A stretch of DNA of 64,000 bases from Perognathus longimembris pacificus (GCF_023159225.1 NC_063181.1:23586073-23650072); one strand, 5' to 3'. Shown: positions 39,754 through 51,380, numbered from the stretch's first letter. Notes: generated by a model from the letters alone, not told the origin. A program made the numbers and translations.

Positions 39754-40529
39754 CCATCAGTTCCATGCGTTGCGATCAAAATGCCGCTGCTGAGCTCTAG
39801 GCCGCCTGCAGATCCATTGGGTCTGCAGCTACCAGCTTCTGAAGACCAGCTTCAGAAAAGCAGCTACCAGCCACTCACTCAACACGAGTTTCTTGAGTGT
39901 CTCCCACCAGCCACTACCCCTTTCCATTGCTGTAATGGATGTGCAATGGAAAATGGATTGGCTGTGGTTCTCGCGTTGAGGAGAGTGGATAGACGTGTGC
40001 TGAAAGTGCATACTGAATGAGAACGAGATCAGACGGATGCCGCAAGCCTCATATCCCTGCCCCGCTCTGGGCACTGCAACTGCCAGGCAGGCAGGGGGGC
40101 CCTGGTCCGAGGTTTCTCAGTGTCCCAAGCCAGAGTTGGGGAACATTCTGTTTCAACTGAATGTGACCCCCCCACCCCCACACCTACACTTTCCAGAGCC
40201 TTCCTGGGACCGCATCAAAGCAGCACACTATCCCAGAGAGCGTAGAGCCAGCCTGGTGGTCTGCAGGAGTGACGCCCCACACAAAGCAATACAGGACTGC
40301 CGGGCACTACGGCTGGGCTTGGAGTGGCGAGAGGCCTGTGGAAGGGAGGGCCCGCGGCCCTGGGCCCCCATTCCAGCACTCCTGCCAAACACACAAGGCT
40401 CTTTGTTCTCTAGCAGGTTGACTCCAGTCCTGTTTCCTGAAAACAGTACACCATGGAGCCTGAAAGAGGATGTACCCATACTTTTCCCTGCAAGAAAATA
40501 GTGGGGTTACTGTCTTTTCCCTCCCATCC

Positions 40530-40597
40530 CATCCTTCCCTCCCTCCCTCCCTCCTCTTTCCTCTCTCTCTCTCCTCTCTCTCCTCTCTCTCTCTCTC

Positions 40598-40632
<35 letters not shown>

Positions 40633-40641
40633 TTCTCGCTC

Positions 40642-40675
<34 letters not shown>

Positions 40676-40678
40676 CAC
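40530..40678. repeat. CT/CCCT-rich low-complexity tract
   Basis: CCCT units followed by about 120 bp of CTCTCT with CC and CG interruptions. Open frames on both strands here (RE or SL repeats) are artefacts. Confidence 0.92.
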
Positions 40679-40914
40679 TGCAGCTTTTTGTTTCAAAAAC
40701 TCCCTGGTGCCTATTACGCCTGCTTCCTGTGCAGAGGTTGCTACCAGGAGCAACAGCGTTCTCCCCTGCCGATGGGAGAGGCCGGAGCCAACAAGCCTAG
40801 CCCGCCTCATTTCAGAAAGGTTATTATAGATTCCCACCTTCCTGCTCTCCCCCCACCCCAGAGAAAAAACACATGATAAGGCTTTTCCTAAATTAAAATT
40901 TGATTTAAATGCAC

Positions 40915-41085
40915 TAGAAGAGCTTGGGCTCTGGAATTAGATCTGAGTTCCAATCCTAACTGTTACTTCACCCTATGTGACCATGGGCAGCTCAACTTCC
41001 TGTCTCCTGGCCTGATCCATAGAGATAACAGTAAACATGCCTGGACATTCGAGGTGTGACTGAGCAGACTGAGACCCATGTGCAG
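40915..41085 (+). repeat. MIR-like ancient SINE
   Basis: gagcttgggctctggaatta, gatctgagttccaatcctaa, gtgaccatgggcagctcaac match the MIR head and core. Confidence 0.75.
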
Positions 41086-41555
41086 AATCCCAGAGCACCC
41101 AGGAGGCTCCCTGTACCTGGGTGTTATGAAGTCTTCTAAAATTGGGATTTGTATTGAATGAGTGTGGTGGGCAGGCTTGGCTCAGCTGCCTCACTGGGCG
41201 ATGCACTCTTTCTCTCCAGACATGAGTGGATGGCTCTGTTCCCAGGCTGCCCCTGTCTCCCACTGTGCCATCCGAGGCACTTAGTGTTACTGGCTCACTG
41301 GCCTGCAGAGGAAGAGCGTCCGATAACCCTGCTCGCTGATGCTGGTTCCTGTGGCCTGGGGCCCACCTGCTCTGCCTGGCCAGCTCCAGAGCCGGAGCTT
41401 CTTGTCAAGTTTCTCTCATCCTCCTGTGTGGGAGAATTGCTGCAGGTATTGATCATGCCAAGCTTTCCATCAGCCTTCCCTGGAAGGAAAATTTCACTCC
41501 TAAAAGAAAGCTGTCAAAGAGATTGCAAATGTGAAATGCTTTTCACGTGCTCTTC
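41086..41555. other. Intergenic, nothing recognised
   Basis: Moderately GC-rich unique sequence. An open frame at 41158-41664 (168 codons) runs into the CATC repeat and has no recognisable domain. Confidence 0.55.
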
Positions 41556-41795
41556 ATCTTTTCATCTACCCACCCTTTCATCATCCACCTGCCCAGACAT
41601 CATCCATCATCTACCCATCCACTCATCCACACATCATTTATCCATCCATCCCTTCCTACGCTGAAGTACTCTAGTATGAGTCTATCACACAGTTGTTCCT
41701 ATAAACACCTTATCATCATCCATCCATCCATCATCCATCCATTCATCATCTATCCATTCATCTATCACCTCTCCATCCATTCCTTTCTGTCTTAA
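41556..41795. repeat. (CATC)n-rich degenerate tetranucleotide repeat
   Basis: Many CATC, CCAT and TCATC units in two blocks (41556-41660 and 41710-41790) around 50 bp of unique sequence. Confidence 0.88.
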
Positions 41796-43089
41796 TCTGC
41801 CTGTGATGAGTTCCAACATAGGGTGAGTATCCTGAGCCCACATAGCTGAGATCTGAAATACTTCAAAATCTTCAGCACCATCAAAGACATCACAAGCAGA
41901 ACATTTCACATCTGCCCTCATGCAGCAAGCCCCAGTCAGAACACAAGGACACTACAAATGTATAAAGTTAACTTCAAATTATGTGTGCAAGGCATAAACA
42001 AACATTTATAAGTTTCATCTTTAGATCTGAATCTTGTCCCCATGAGTTTTCATTATGTATTTTCAAATATCCCAAAATCTGAAGTAAAATTCAACTCTGA
42101 ATACCTCTGGTCTCGAGCATTTGGCTAAGGGGCAGTGAGCGTGGGACACGTGTCAGGCGCATGAGGCTCCAGGGCTCAGCGATGGAGGGAAGGGGTCCTT
42201 GGTGGCAGGGTGCTCACAGGCCACTCATGGGGTCACGGGCCTGAGCACCTGCTGAAGGAATGTCTCCCAAGCACAGTGGGGTCTGCAGAGGTTGTCACGG
42301 GGGGAAGGAGGGGAGGTTTCATACCTGTGCAAAGCACAGTGGAGCAGGGATGAGGGAATGGAAGACCTCCCACAGGAGGAACCACATGCGCAAGCCTAGG
42401 GACAAGAGGCCATGGCAGAATCCCAGGCTGTGGAGTAGGGCAGCCCCAAGGGGAAGTCTGGGCTCAGCCTTGCTCTTTGATGAACCCAGGGGTCCCAACT
42501 GCCTAAAGTCTATTGGATCCCTTTCAGAATAATGTTTTTAAATGCACAAAATAAAACAAGTTAAATCACTTGGGATGAAACCAATCGCATTGAAACATAG
42601 TTGTTAAAGTGTTTTTGACATAATAATAAATGTTTTCTTTATTAACACTTGAAAGAAGACCGAGTGGAATCTACAAATGCTGTAGTCTTTCGGTGATGAT
42701 GACTGTGAGTGTCTGAAGGTCTCTATACTGTCACTGATATTATTGTGTCGGTACTGGGGATCGGGTTCAGGGTTTTGTACAGGTGTCATTGCTTTCCGCT
42801 GGTATCAGTCCATGCCACTAGATCTCTTGGGCTTGTCACCCACGTTCATAATTAAAGGAAATTCTCAACTTAGTTCAGATATATTAAATATAGTTTTCCC
42901 CATTGCCCATTCCCAAGAACCCCTTTTTTGGAGTTGTTGAACACCAGGTTTGCAAACACCCAGCCTTCACTCTGCTTCCTCCTTTTTCCCACCAGTGCTG
43001 GCCACTCTTGAATCCTTACCATCCCCACCAGAAACTAGATTATTGATAACTGTGGTACCATTCTTCTCTCTCTTGACTCAATCTGAGTA
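41796..43089. other. Intergenic, one possible old repeat
   Basis: 41815-42125 resembles an ancient interspersed element (agtatcctgagcc..., tgagatctgaaatacttcaa, cccaaaatctgaa) that I cannot name with confidence. 42126-43089 is unique sequence without a recognised gene. Confidence 0.45.
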
Positions 43090-43290
43090 GTAGTACCAGC
43101 CTATAATCCCAGCCACTGAGAAGGCGAAAGCAGAGTTAGGGCAGAGTTAGGGAAGCAAGACTCTACCTCAAAACGAAGATTCAAACAAAAAGATGAATGA
43201 CCATAGCTCAAGTTCCGGGAGGCTTGCCTAGCACATGTGAATTCAATCCCCAGTACCAATAATATAAAATAACAAAAGAAAATAATCAAG
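43090..43290 (+). repeat. B1 + ID composite SINE
   Basis: ccagcctataatcccagcca and gcaagactctacctcaaaa, then an ID-like arm (ggcttgcctagcacatgtga, attcaatccccagtacc). Contains a duplicated gcagagttagg. Confidence 0.7.
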
Positions 43291-43339
43291 TCTAGATGAA
43301 AATGTGCGTTGCCTTTCCCTTTCCCTTTCTATCATATCC

Positions 43340-43392
43340 AGCTGCTCAGGTGCTCTGTAAATACTTGTTAAATGAACGAATGAATGTTACCA
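43340..43392 (+). repeat. L2-like 3' end fragment
   Basis: gtgctctgtaaatacttgtt, aaatgaacgaatgaatg: the characteristic LINE-2 terminal motif. Confidence 0.6.
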
Positions 43393-43599
43393 AACTCAGG
43401 ATTTGGAGGTCAGGAGTTGAGGATTAGTGGGATTTCAGAGTTAGTGTAATAGCTATACTATTCCTAGCATCCATTCATTCAGCCAACATTTACCAAGAAA
43501 GATCTTACTAGAAACAACATATTATAGAGGATCTCTGGCTTAGTTTGGAATATGGCCCACAAGTAATATTTCACATTCAAAATATTGTATATATGCTTA

Positions 43600-43728
43600 T
43601 CTGAACTAGGGAAGGGAAAGAAAAATGAGGGAGGGTGTAACAAATAAGACAAGAAATGTACTCACTACCTTGTTATATAACTGCCCTCTGTACATCACCT
43701 TGTCAATAAAATTTAATTTTAAAAAGTT
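43600..43728 (+). mobile_element. L1 3' UTR end fragment
   Basis: gacaagaaatgtactcacta, ataactgccctctgtacatc, accttgtcaataaaattt: same 3' end as the L1 finishing at 58066, more diverged. Short 5'-truncated copy. Confidence 0.75.
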
Positions 43729-44343
43729 ACTTTTTGATTAATCAAATACACATATAATGTGTATTAGAAATGTTCTCTACCAGCCAAGCTGGCTCACTAG
43801 ATGGTATAGGCCAGATGGAGGTAAAAGGAGAGACACAGCCATGGAAATGGAAGAGACACACACTTGAGAACAGCAGAAATCTTGGAGAAAGTAGCCTTTT
43901 GAGCTTAGTCCAGGAAGTTGGCAGGATTTGAATACAACTAATTTTCAATTATTTTCTTGTGCCAGTAGAGAATGATTCCAAATGAAATTCCTTACTCCTT
44001 GATGTTTCCTTGTTAAAAGTCCAGCTGACTAGCCATTGAATAAACCTTCCTTATCTGCATTTCATCTCACATCTTCAATGTTGTTCGACTGCTAAAACAA
44101 TCATAACCCTTTGCATAATTCTTTATTTTTGTAAGGGTGGTAGTGTGAAACTTTCAAACACTCCCTTAATCTTTGCAATAAGGAAAAGGTAAATAGATTT
44201 TTATTTGACTTGTGGAATCCATGCAGTAACTAATTGAATCTTTAATAATAATGGAGAAAAAGGAGGAGAAAATAAAAGAACTTCCTGGCAAATTTTAAGA
44301 CCTGTTGTTGAAAAGCAAAAGTGCTTTTAGAAATATAAGAAGA

Positions 44344-44555
44344 ATATGGGAATATGGCCTAGTGGCAAGAGTGCTTGCTTCGTATACATGAAGCCCTGGG
44401 TTTGATTCCCAAGTACTACATATATAGAAAATGGCCAGAAGTGGTGCTGTGGCTCAAGTGGCAGAGTGCTAGCCTTGAGCGAAAAGAAGCCAGGGACAGT
44501 GCTCAGGCCCTGAGTCCAAGGCCCAGGACTGGCAAAAAAAAAGAAAAAGAAAGAA
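44344..44555 (+). repeat. SINE, type A, with target duplication
   Basis: tgggaatatggcctagtggc ... caggactggc plus A/G-rich tail. Duplication AGAAATATAAGAAGA at 44329-44343 against AGAAATACAAGAAGA at 44556-44570 (one mismatch). The 5' end lacks the first few bases. Confidence 0.9.
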
Positions 44556-44708
44556 AGAAATACAAGAAGATCTTTAAGAATCAGAGATCTAATTTAAGGT
44601 CAAGGAGATATTATCCCCCAAACCTGAGATATAGTGATAATGTGTCATTCATTTGAACCTCAAAAGAATCAGAAATGCATGGTATGTCTAAGGGCTGTTT
44701 TCTTTCCT

Positions 44709-44964
44709 TTTTTTTTTTTTTCTTTTTTTGCCAGTCCTGGGGCTTGAACTCTAGGCCTGGGTACTGGCCCTGAGCTTTTGTGCTCAAGGCTCATACTCAA
44801 ACACTTGAGCTACAGCTCTACTGCCAGCCTTTCTGGTAGTTTTTAGTGGAGATATGAGTTTCATGGACTTTACCGCCATGCCCAGAATAGCTTCAAACCA
44901 TGATCCTCAGATCTCTGCCTCCTGAGTAGCTAGGATCACAGGTGTGAGCCACTTGTGCCCAGCT
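44709..44964 (-). repeat. SINE, type B, antisense
   Basis: T run, tgccagtcctggggcttgaa, then atctctgcctcctgagtagc and gtgagccacttgtgcccagc. Confidence 0.88.
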
Positions 44965-45184
44965 TTTCTTGTTTTTGTTTGTTGAGAAAGAGTATCATTA
45001 GGTAAGAACAGGCTGTCTTCAACTCTCAGTTTGAAAAAACATGATTTTAAAAACTTAAAGTCTTTTTATGAAAATATCTAATGTAAATGATCACTGCAGG
45101 TTTTCTCTTTATAGCTGCTACTTTAAAACTAATGATCACTTACATGAAAGTAAAGAGATGGTTTGCCTGGTGCAGCCATCTTTA

Positions 45185-45417
45185 ATAAGGCTAGTCACTG
45201 GTGGCTCGTGCCTGTAATCCTAACTAATCAAGAGGATGAAATAATTGGCATTCAAAGCCAATTCTGGCAGGAAGGTTTGTAAGACTCTTATCTCCAGTTA
45301 ACTGCTCAAACAGAAGTGGAGCTGTGTTTCAAAGTGGTAGAGCACTATCCTTGAACTAAAAAGCTCAGGGATAGCACCCAGGCCCTAAGTTCAAGCCCTA
45401 GGACTGGCACAGACACA
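45185..45417 (+). repeat. SINE, type B
   Basis: gctagtcactggtggctcgt, cctgtaatcctaactaatca, ctctgagc-type right half (gagctgtgtttcaaagtgg). Its tail is the target of the retrocopy insertion next to it. Confidence 0.87.
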
Positions 45418-45430
45418 AAACACATAAGTA

Positions 45431-46083
45431 GGCGGCGGTGGTCGGTGCCGCTAGGGCGGTAGTGGGGGGTCCCACGGCCGAGCAGTTTGCCAAGACCATG
45501 GCTGGAGGCAAAGCCGGGAAGGACAGTGGGAAGGCCAAGGCTAAAGCGCATCTCGCTCACAAAGAGCTGGACTACAGGTTCCTGGAACTGGCAGGAAATG
45601 CTTCCAAGGATCTCAAAGTAAAGTGTATCACTCCCCGTCACTTACAGCTTGCAATCCGTGATGACCAAGAGCTGGAGTCTCTCATCAAGGCTACCATAGC
45701 TGGGGGTGGTGTGATCCCTCACATCCACAAGTGTCTAATTGGAAAGAAGGGACAGCAGCAAGCTGCTTAGGGGGTTGTTTAGCCCTTTTCCTCCCCATCA
45801 CTGTACTGTAACTGGGACAGAAAATAACAGTGGAGATGTGTGGAATTTTTTTTAAATAGCTAAAAAGAAAAGCATAGACAGTTACCATAGACATGGTAGA
45901 AGAAACATTTGTACATTCTTAGACTCAAAGTTTGATAAAGGACCTTTTCACATGGTGATAGTTGTGTATAGATTGGCCAGGTTTCTTCCATGTGTTTTAT
46001 ACCAAAATGGAATTGATAAACCCTTTTTTACAAAACTAAAAAAATAAACAAAACACACACACACACAAAAAAAACAAAACATG
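45431..46083 (+). pseudogene. H2A.Z-type histone processed pseudogene (retrocopy)
   Basis: Intronless cDNA copy of an H2A.Z variant. The ATG at 45498 (caagaccATGgc) opens a 90-residue frame to a stop at 45768-45770: [17 protein letters not shown], then a garbled [11 protein letters not shown], then [20 protein letters not shown] through [20 protein letters not shown] and AA. Intact H2A.Z has about 128 residues. A 1-bp deletion after KAKA shifts the frame, and a roughly 113-bp deletion removes the rest of alpha-1 and most of alpha-2 of the histone fold, restoring the frame by chance (net 114 bp). The 5' UTR (ggcggcggtgg...) and a 300-bp 3' UTR with A-rich end are kept. Ending in A favours H2AZ2 as parent over H2AZ1. 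The protein cannot form a normal histone fold. A longer frame from 45438 is 5' UTR read-through. Confidence 0.88.
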
Positions 46084-46289
46084 GGGCTGGGGATATGGCC
46101 TAGTGGCAAGAGAGCTTGCCTCGTATACATGAGGCCCTGGGTTCGATTCCCCAGCACCACATATACAGAAAACGGCCAGAAGTGGCGCTGTGGCTCAAGT
46201 GGCAGAGTGCTAGCCTTGAGCAAAAGGAAGCCAGGGACAGTGCTCAGGCCCTGAGTCCAAGGCCCAGGACTGGCAAAAAAAAAAAAAAG
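46084..46289 (+). repeat. SINE, type A, joined to the H2A.Z retrocopy tail
   Basis: Complete low-divergence copy (gggctggggatatggcctag ... caggactggc + A tail). Its 3' flank is AAACACATAAGTA (46290-46302), identical to 45418-45430 immediately before the retrocopy. SINE and retrocopy thus share one bracketing duplication. Confidence 0.92.
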
Positions 46290-46359
46290 AAACACATAAG
46301 TAAACTCTGCTTAAATGAAGGCTGTTTAAAGTATTAAATATAAAGTTTATGCAATATCA

Positions 46360-46468
46360 TCATGGTACATGACTGTAATCCCAGAACTTGAGGGGAGGCT
46401 GAAGGAAGAGGATCAAAACTTTCATTGCAGCCTGGGCTACATAGCAAAGATCCTGTCTCAAAAAAAAG
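46360..46468 (+). repeat. B1-like SINE monomer
   Basis: acatgactgtaatcccagaa, gaggctgaaggaagaggatc, gcctgggctacatagcaaag, cctgtctcaaaaaaaa. Confidence 0.82.
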
Positions 46469-46495
46469 TGCAAAAATAAGTGAAATGGTCATAGG

Positions 46496-46516
46496 GGTGT
46501 GTGTGTGTGTGTATGT

Positions 46517-46553
<37 letters not shown>
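46496..46553. repeat. (GT)n microsatellite
   Basis: GT run with two TATG interruptions. Confidence 0.95.
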
Positions 46554-46559
<6 letters not shown>

Positions 46560-47363
46560 GAACAATGAAATGGGGAGGGGAGAGGAAGGAAGATGACAGA
46601 GGGATGACTGATCAAGATGCACTGTGTCATAAATGGACATGTCAAAATGAAGCTCCTTGTCCAGCACTTGATGCATATGTGTGTATATAAAACTCAAAAG
46701 AATTTTTTAAAATGGAGCCTGAATTCACTGAGCACCCACAGCGTGAGTCACACATGAGATACGCACCTTCTTCAAAGTCAGGCTTACGTGAAAGAAAACA
46801 CCACAGCCTGATCCTGGCTGGGGTGCTCTTAGTTGGGGTGCTCTGAGTTGACCCTTTTCTTCTCTGGGTGCAGCTCCTACATTGTTCTGTGCTAAGATCC
46901 CGTCACAAGATTGTTGAGAACATCTGGCTCCCAGCCAAGTGAATGGATTCCAAATCCCCAGCAATGACAGAAATGTCACCTAAACAATCTCCCATCTATT
47001 AAGCCAGCATGACTTTAAAAGGCCAAAGAAAGAACAATACTGGCAGGATTTTAAGGAAGTGAGAACATTTGTACCCCCCCCCCCCCAGTGGCTCTTTGTA
47101 GTAGCTTTTCTCTCTCTTTCTTGAGAAAAGTAATTTGTAATGAGAGCTACAGAACTCTTTGGCCCAGTGATTCTATTTGTGCAACTACACTACTAGAAAA
47201 TGATTTCAAAAAATAATATTAATGTATATAGACACCAATAGCACCTGCAACTTAACATGGTATGAAACTGGAAGCAAAGCAGACACACAGGAGCAGAGGA
47301 AAAGGCTAAGCAAATAATGGAGTGACATGTAATAGTTTATGGTTATTAAAAATGACAGTCTTA
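46554..47363. other. Intergenic, nothing recognised
   Basis: Unique sequence with a C run at 47075-47087 and a small duplication (gggtgctct, 46820-46850). No gene signal. Confidence 0.6.
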
Positions 47364-47605
47364 ACCAGGTGTTGGTGGCTCACACCTGTATTCCTAGCTA
47401 CCCAAGAGGTTGAGATCTGAGGATCATAGTTCAAAGCTAACCCCAGGTATCTAAAACCATGAGAACTTTATCTCCAATTAACCACCAGAAAACTGGAAGT
47501 GGCACTGTGGCTCCAAGTGGTAGAGCACTAGCCTTGAGCAAAAAAGCTCAGGGATAACACCCAAGCCCTGAGTTCAAGCTCCAAGACAGACCCTCCTCCT
47601 CCCAA
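47364..47605 (+). repeat. SINE, type B
   Basis: aaccaggtgttggtggctca, ctacccaagaggttgagatc, ccaattaaccaccagaaaac, gtagagcactagccttgag. Confidence 0.88.
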
Positions 47606-48909
47606 AAAAGATAGTCTTCATTCATGGAGCCTGAGCTGTTTAAGCACCCATTGAAGGTAAAAGCAACAGGTGCCTGCTAATGCAGCTGTATTTTCTAAGT
47701 TTACAAGTACTATGAAAACTACAAGGTAACCTGAAAAGAGTTAAGATTCCCCAAGGGTCCACAGGGCTTTCTTAGTGTAGCTCCTCAAGTTAATCATTTA
47801 CCCCTTCATCCTTCTTGCCATCTTTGGTGGTCGACACACTGTGCGCTCTCAAAACATGACACCACTTCTGGTTGTTATACTTTGCATCTTATGATTGGCC
47901 ACCCCCCACCCCCAGGCCTCAGGCCTTGTTCTTTGCAGGCTGTAAAAAAGCAAGCTGGCCTGCTTCTACTCTTCCTGGTTTTGCTCTTGGTACAACTATA
48001 GTAGAGCAGTTCATTTCTGCCTTGGTCCAAGCAGTCTCACCTGGGACTTTTGTTGTAGACAGACATGGATGACCTATAGCCTCCGTACTCCGATTCAAGG
48101 GGTCCAGGGAGTCTCTCCCACAGCATCCTAACCCCCTGATTTATTTCTCTCTTTCTCCTCGCTTACCTCTCAGCTTACTTCACACACCTTTAATGAATAC
48201 CAAACTCCCTCCATAGTGACTCTTTCCACCACACTCTGGGACACTCTGGTCCTTTGCTGTGGTTAGTTATGGCTGTGTGTCTCTCTCTCATAGTTTCATT
48301 TGTTGGGTTCCTGGAGGTGGTGCTGTTGGGAGGCGGAGCCTTTAAGGGGTAGGGCCTTGTGGGACGACCTCAGGTCATGGAGGAGAAGGTTGCTCTTGGA
48401 AGAGATGATGGGACTCCTTGCTGCTCCTGCCACTGGACTTTGACCTGCTAAAACCAGGAGCCTGTGTCAGGCATTTCATTATAGTGACGCGAGCTGACTA
48501 ATACACTAGTATTTCTCCAGGAATAAGGACGAGCATTTCTTCACTGTGTTCTGGAGGAAGGCAGGTGGGACACTGGGAGCCAGAGCATGGGGACACCTTC
48601 CACACACTAGGTCTTTGAAAAGGGACTAAAAATGCTAATAATTTGCCTTCTTGAGCATGACTGTACCTTTTAATATCTTCAGAAATGGTTCACTCATATT
48701 GCTGAGACTACACACAGTCCACCGCATGTTTGATCTACCCAGGCTATTTGTTTTGTCAGTCCCGTGTCCATAGCTGAGATTCCCTTCCACGTCTCCTGTG
48801 AGAGCCATGCATTACAATAAGGCAGCAGTGGCATTGTCTGCAGGGAACTGAGACATGGCGCTGCCTGAGGGGAGCGAATGCCATCATTGCCTGTGTCACA
48901 TCTATTTCA
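47606..48909. other. Intergenic with a possible MaLR-like LTR relic
   Basis: 48250-48510 resembles a degenerate MaLR/MST-type LTR: gggttcctggaggtgg, gggcggagcc-like blocks, and an end reading gagctgactaatacac. Similarity is weak. The rest is unique, with a pyrimidine-rich part near 48110-48190. Confidence 0.45.
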
Positions 48910-49114
48910 CTTTTTTTTTTTTTTGCCAGTCGTGGGCCTTGAACTCAGCCTGAGTACTGTCCCTGGCTTCCTTTTGCTCAAGGCTAGCACTCTGCCACTT
49001 GAGCCACAGCACCACTTCTGGCTGTGTTCTGTTTATGTGGTGCTGGGGAATTGAACCCAGGGCTTCATGTATAGGAGGCAAGCACTCTTGCCACTAGACC
49101 ACATTCCCAGCCCA
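48910..49114 (-). repeat. SINE, type A, antisense
   Basis: T run, tgccagtcgtgggccttgaa, ctcaaggctagcactctgcc, gaccacattcccagccc. Confidence 0.9.
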
Positions 49115-49280
49115 ATTTCACCTTTCTTCCTAAAAGATCTCCACCCTCACCTTGCGCTGCTCCCTATGGCAACTAGAAGCCTTTGTACTTATTATTTTTT
49201 GTACTTATTACCGCCACTTAGTTCTTTTGAAATAATGTCTTATTGCTCCCCTTTTATGTGGCCAATAACTTATCCTATTA

Positions 49281-49395
49281 GAGCTGGGCAGAGTGATGCA
49301 GGCCTGAATCCCAGCACTAGAAAATCTGAGGCAGGAGGATCCAGAGTTCAAGGCCATCCTGGGCTACATATCACTATCTTTAAAAATGTTAATGA
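49281..49395 (+). repeat. B1-like SINE monomer
   Basis: gagctgggcagagtgatgca, atcccagcactagaaaatct, ggccatcctgggctacatat. Confidence 0.82.
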
Positions 49396-49420
49396 TAAAA
49401 AATGAATAAAACTTTTTGCA

Positions 49421-49612
49421 GGCTGGGAATGTGGCTTAGTGGTAGAGTGCTTGCCTAGCATGCACAAAGCCCCAGATTTGATTCTTTAGCACCACATACA
49501 CAAGAAAAAGGCAGAAGTGGTGCTGTGGCTCAAGTGGTAGAGTCCTAGCCTTGAGAAAAAAGAAGCCAGGGACAGTGCTCAGGCCCTGAGTCCCAAGCCC
49601 TACAGCTGACAT
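49421..49612 (+). repeat. SINE, type A
   Basis: caggctgggaatgtggctta, gtagagtgcttgcctagcat (an older, more ID-like head than other copies), agtggtgctgtggctcaagt. Confidence 0.87.
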
Positions 49613-49875
49613 TCCATGAGACATCTTCAAACCCTTGGAAAGATGTAGCCGAGCGGGAGCAGTCTCCCCATAGAGGCTGAAGAAAATGCAGGAGCGAAGG
49701 AGTCCAGGAGAGAGCTCAAGGGTTACCAAGGAAGCCCCACTTGGTTTGTCCACCACCTTCCTCTTCCTAGCACCAATGGCCTGGATTGTTTTTTCTGCTT
49801 TCTGTTACAAATGGACAAGTAGAGCTAATTCCAGAGCATCTTAAGAAGCAGGAAAAGAACTCCTTGTTTTGCCAT

Positions 49876-49976
49876 TATGAAAGAAGAAGGAGGAGGAGGA
49901 AGAAGAGGAGGCGGAGGAAGAAGAAGAAGAAAAAGGAAGGAAAGAAGGAAGGAAGGAAGGAAGGAAGGAAGGAAAA
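49876..49976. repeat. Purine-only tract (GAA/GGA/GGAA)
   Basis: About 100 bp almost entirely A and G, with GGA, GAA and GGAA unit blocks. Capable of triplex (H-DNA) formation. Frames across it (RRRKK, FLPSF) are artefacts. Confidence 0.93.
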
Positions 49977-51159
49977 GAATGCAATTTTTATTAGCTCCTT
50001 TAACCCATGCTTCTTGCCCCAAGTTAGTTCTGGAGGTAGATAGGCATTGGGCAGCTGGTGGTCCACTATCTCACTGTAAAGCGATTTTATTGCTAAAGAC
50101 CCTCTCTCTACACAAGAGGCAGCTTTCTATGAAATAATTAAGCTTCCAGCCCTCCCCCTGTGATGTGAGCCCACTCCACACCCCAGGAAGGACCCTGGCA
50201 ATTGGTTCCAATGGTCCTGCCATTTTGTAAACTTTGAAGGAATGAACTGCTTCCACTGCCGTTGGTCAAGATCATGGTCTCTCCCCACTCTGCCTTTCTT
50301 TTCTCGCCTCTCCTCTCATGGTAGTCAGCTCCAGGTTGGGGATTTGACTAAAGAGACATTGAGTTTAAGGTTGGTGGGGAGTGCATGTTTATCTCGGTTA
50401 TTTCCAGGTGCCAGGCTATTAATAGTCACCCTAACGTTGGACGTCCCAACACCAACACTCCTCCCCCTCTACCTGCTGAGCTGATGTTCCAGCATAAAGA
50501 TGCAGGGCTAGAAGCCCACGAATGGTTGACCCATGCGGACAGCACCAGAAATAAGTAGGCAGGTGAGGAGAAGAAGGTGTGCACACACAGACCCGGAAGC
50601 CGCTCTGGAGAGAAGTCGTCCCAGGCTTCAGATCACACAAAACCCTCAGGCGAGGATTTGTTTCCACGAACACTTTGTCAAAAGGGAAAGTCTCTTCCTG
50701 TTTGAAATATTGTACGCAATCATAGTAGACTGTTATACACACACCATATTTCTTCTTTATGGAAACTGCATGAGATAGAATTGATCAAATTTCCTGTGTC
50801 TGAGGGCACAAATCTCTAGCAGTGCTTCCATCGGAAAGCACAGCTGTTCATGGAGCTGTGTGTTTTATGCACCCAAAGAATCCTATCAAGCCCTGGTGAA
50901 TTTGACACATCCTTCGTCCTGATGAAGTTCAGCAGTTCTGAATAAAACAGACTGCAAAACTGTAGAAAACACAACAAAATAATCCAAAGAAACAAGTAGT
51001 TTTAGTGACAAAACTGTGTATATTCATTTTCAAGTCAATGGATTGTATTTCATCCAAGAAGTATAGTCAGAGCAGCCCAAGGCAACAGAGCAATTTAAAA
51101 TACATGAGAATGGTTCATGAATGTGGCTTAATGTTGCATTTTTCTTTCCTCTTTCTTTC
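49977..51159. other. Intergenic, nothing recognised
   Basis: Unique sequence of average composition. Open frames at 50431-50778 on both strands have no recognisable domain. Confidence 0.55.
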
Positions 51160-51380
51160 CTCTTTGGCTTGAACTCAAGGCTGCACTCTTGCTAGGCAAG
51201 TACTCCACTATGTGAGCTTCACATCTAGCCTTTTTGCTTTTAGTGGGTTGGTTCCCATCCCCACTCCCCCCCCTCCCACCCAGGGTCTCAAGCTTTTGCC
51301 CAGGTGGCTTTCAATCATGAGCCTCCTACTTTCACCTCTTGGGTAGTTGAAAATCTAAGTGTGTACCACCAGACTTGGCT
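51160..51380 (-). repeat. Old composite SINE, antisense
   Basis: ID-like part (ggcttgaactcaaggctgca, gctaggcaagtactccacta) and B1-like part (cagggtctcaagcttttgcc, taccaccagacttggctt). Confidence 0.65.

Larger units (their letters stand above)
38766..40512. other. GC-rich intergenic patch with G-quadruplex motifs
   Basis: Higher GC than its surroundings, without SINEs. Three G4 motifs lie within 400 bp (39374-39396, 39463-39482, 39737-39753). The 154-codon frame at 40037-40501 has no recognisable domain and is opposed by a - strand frame of similar length; I do not call it a gene. The patch could be a regulatory element or an untranslated RNA promoter, but nothing here proves it. Confidence 0.5.

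Noticed and set aside
40037..40501. 154-codon open frame in the GC-rich intergenic patch
   Set aside because: Composition-driven, opposed by - strand frames, and no recognisable motif.
40307..40837. 176-codon - strand frame with RE repeats
   Set aside because: Translation of the CT-rich low-complexity tract at 40530-40678.
41158..41664. 168-codon frame
   Set aside because: Runs into the CATC repeat and has no recognisable domain.
45438..45497. N-terminal extension of the H2A.Z-like frame
   Set aside because: It is 5' UTR of the retrocopied mRNA that happens to be open; H2A.Z starts at 45498.
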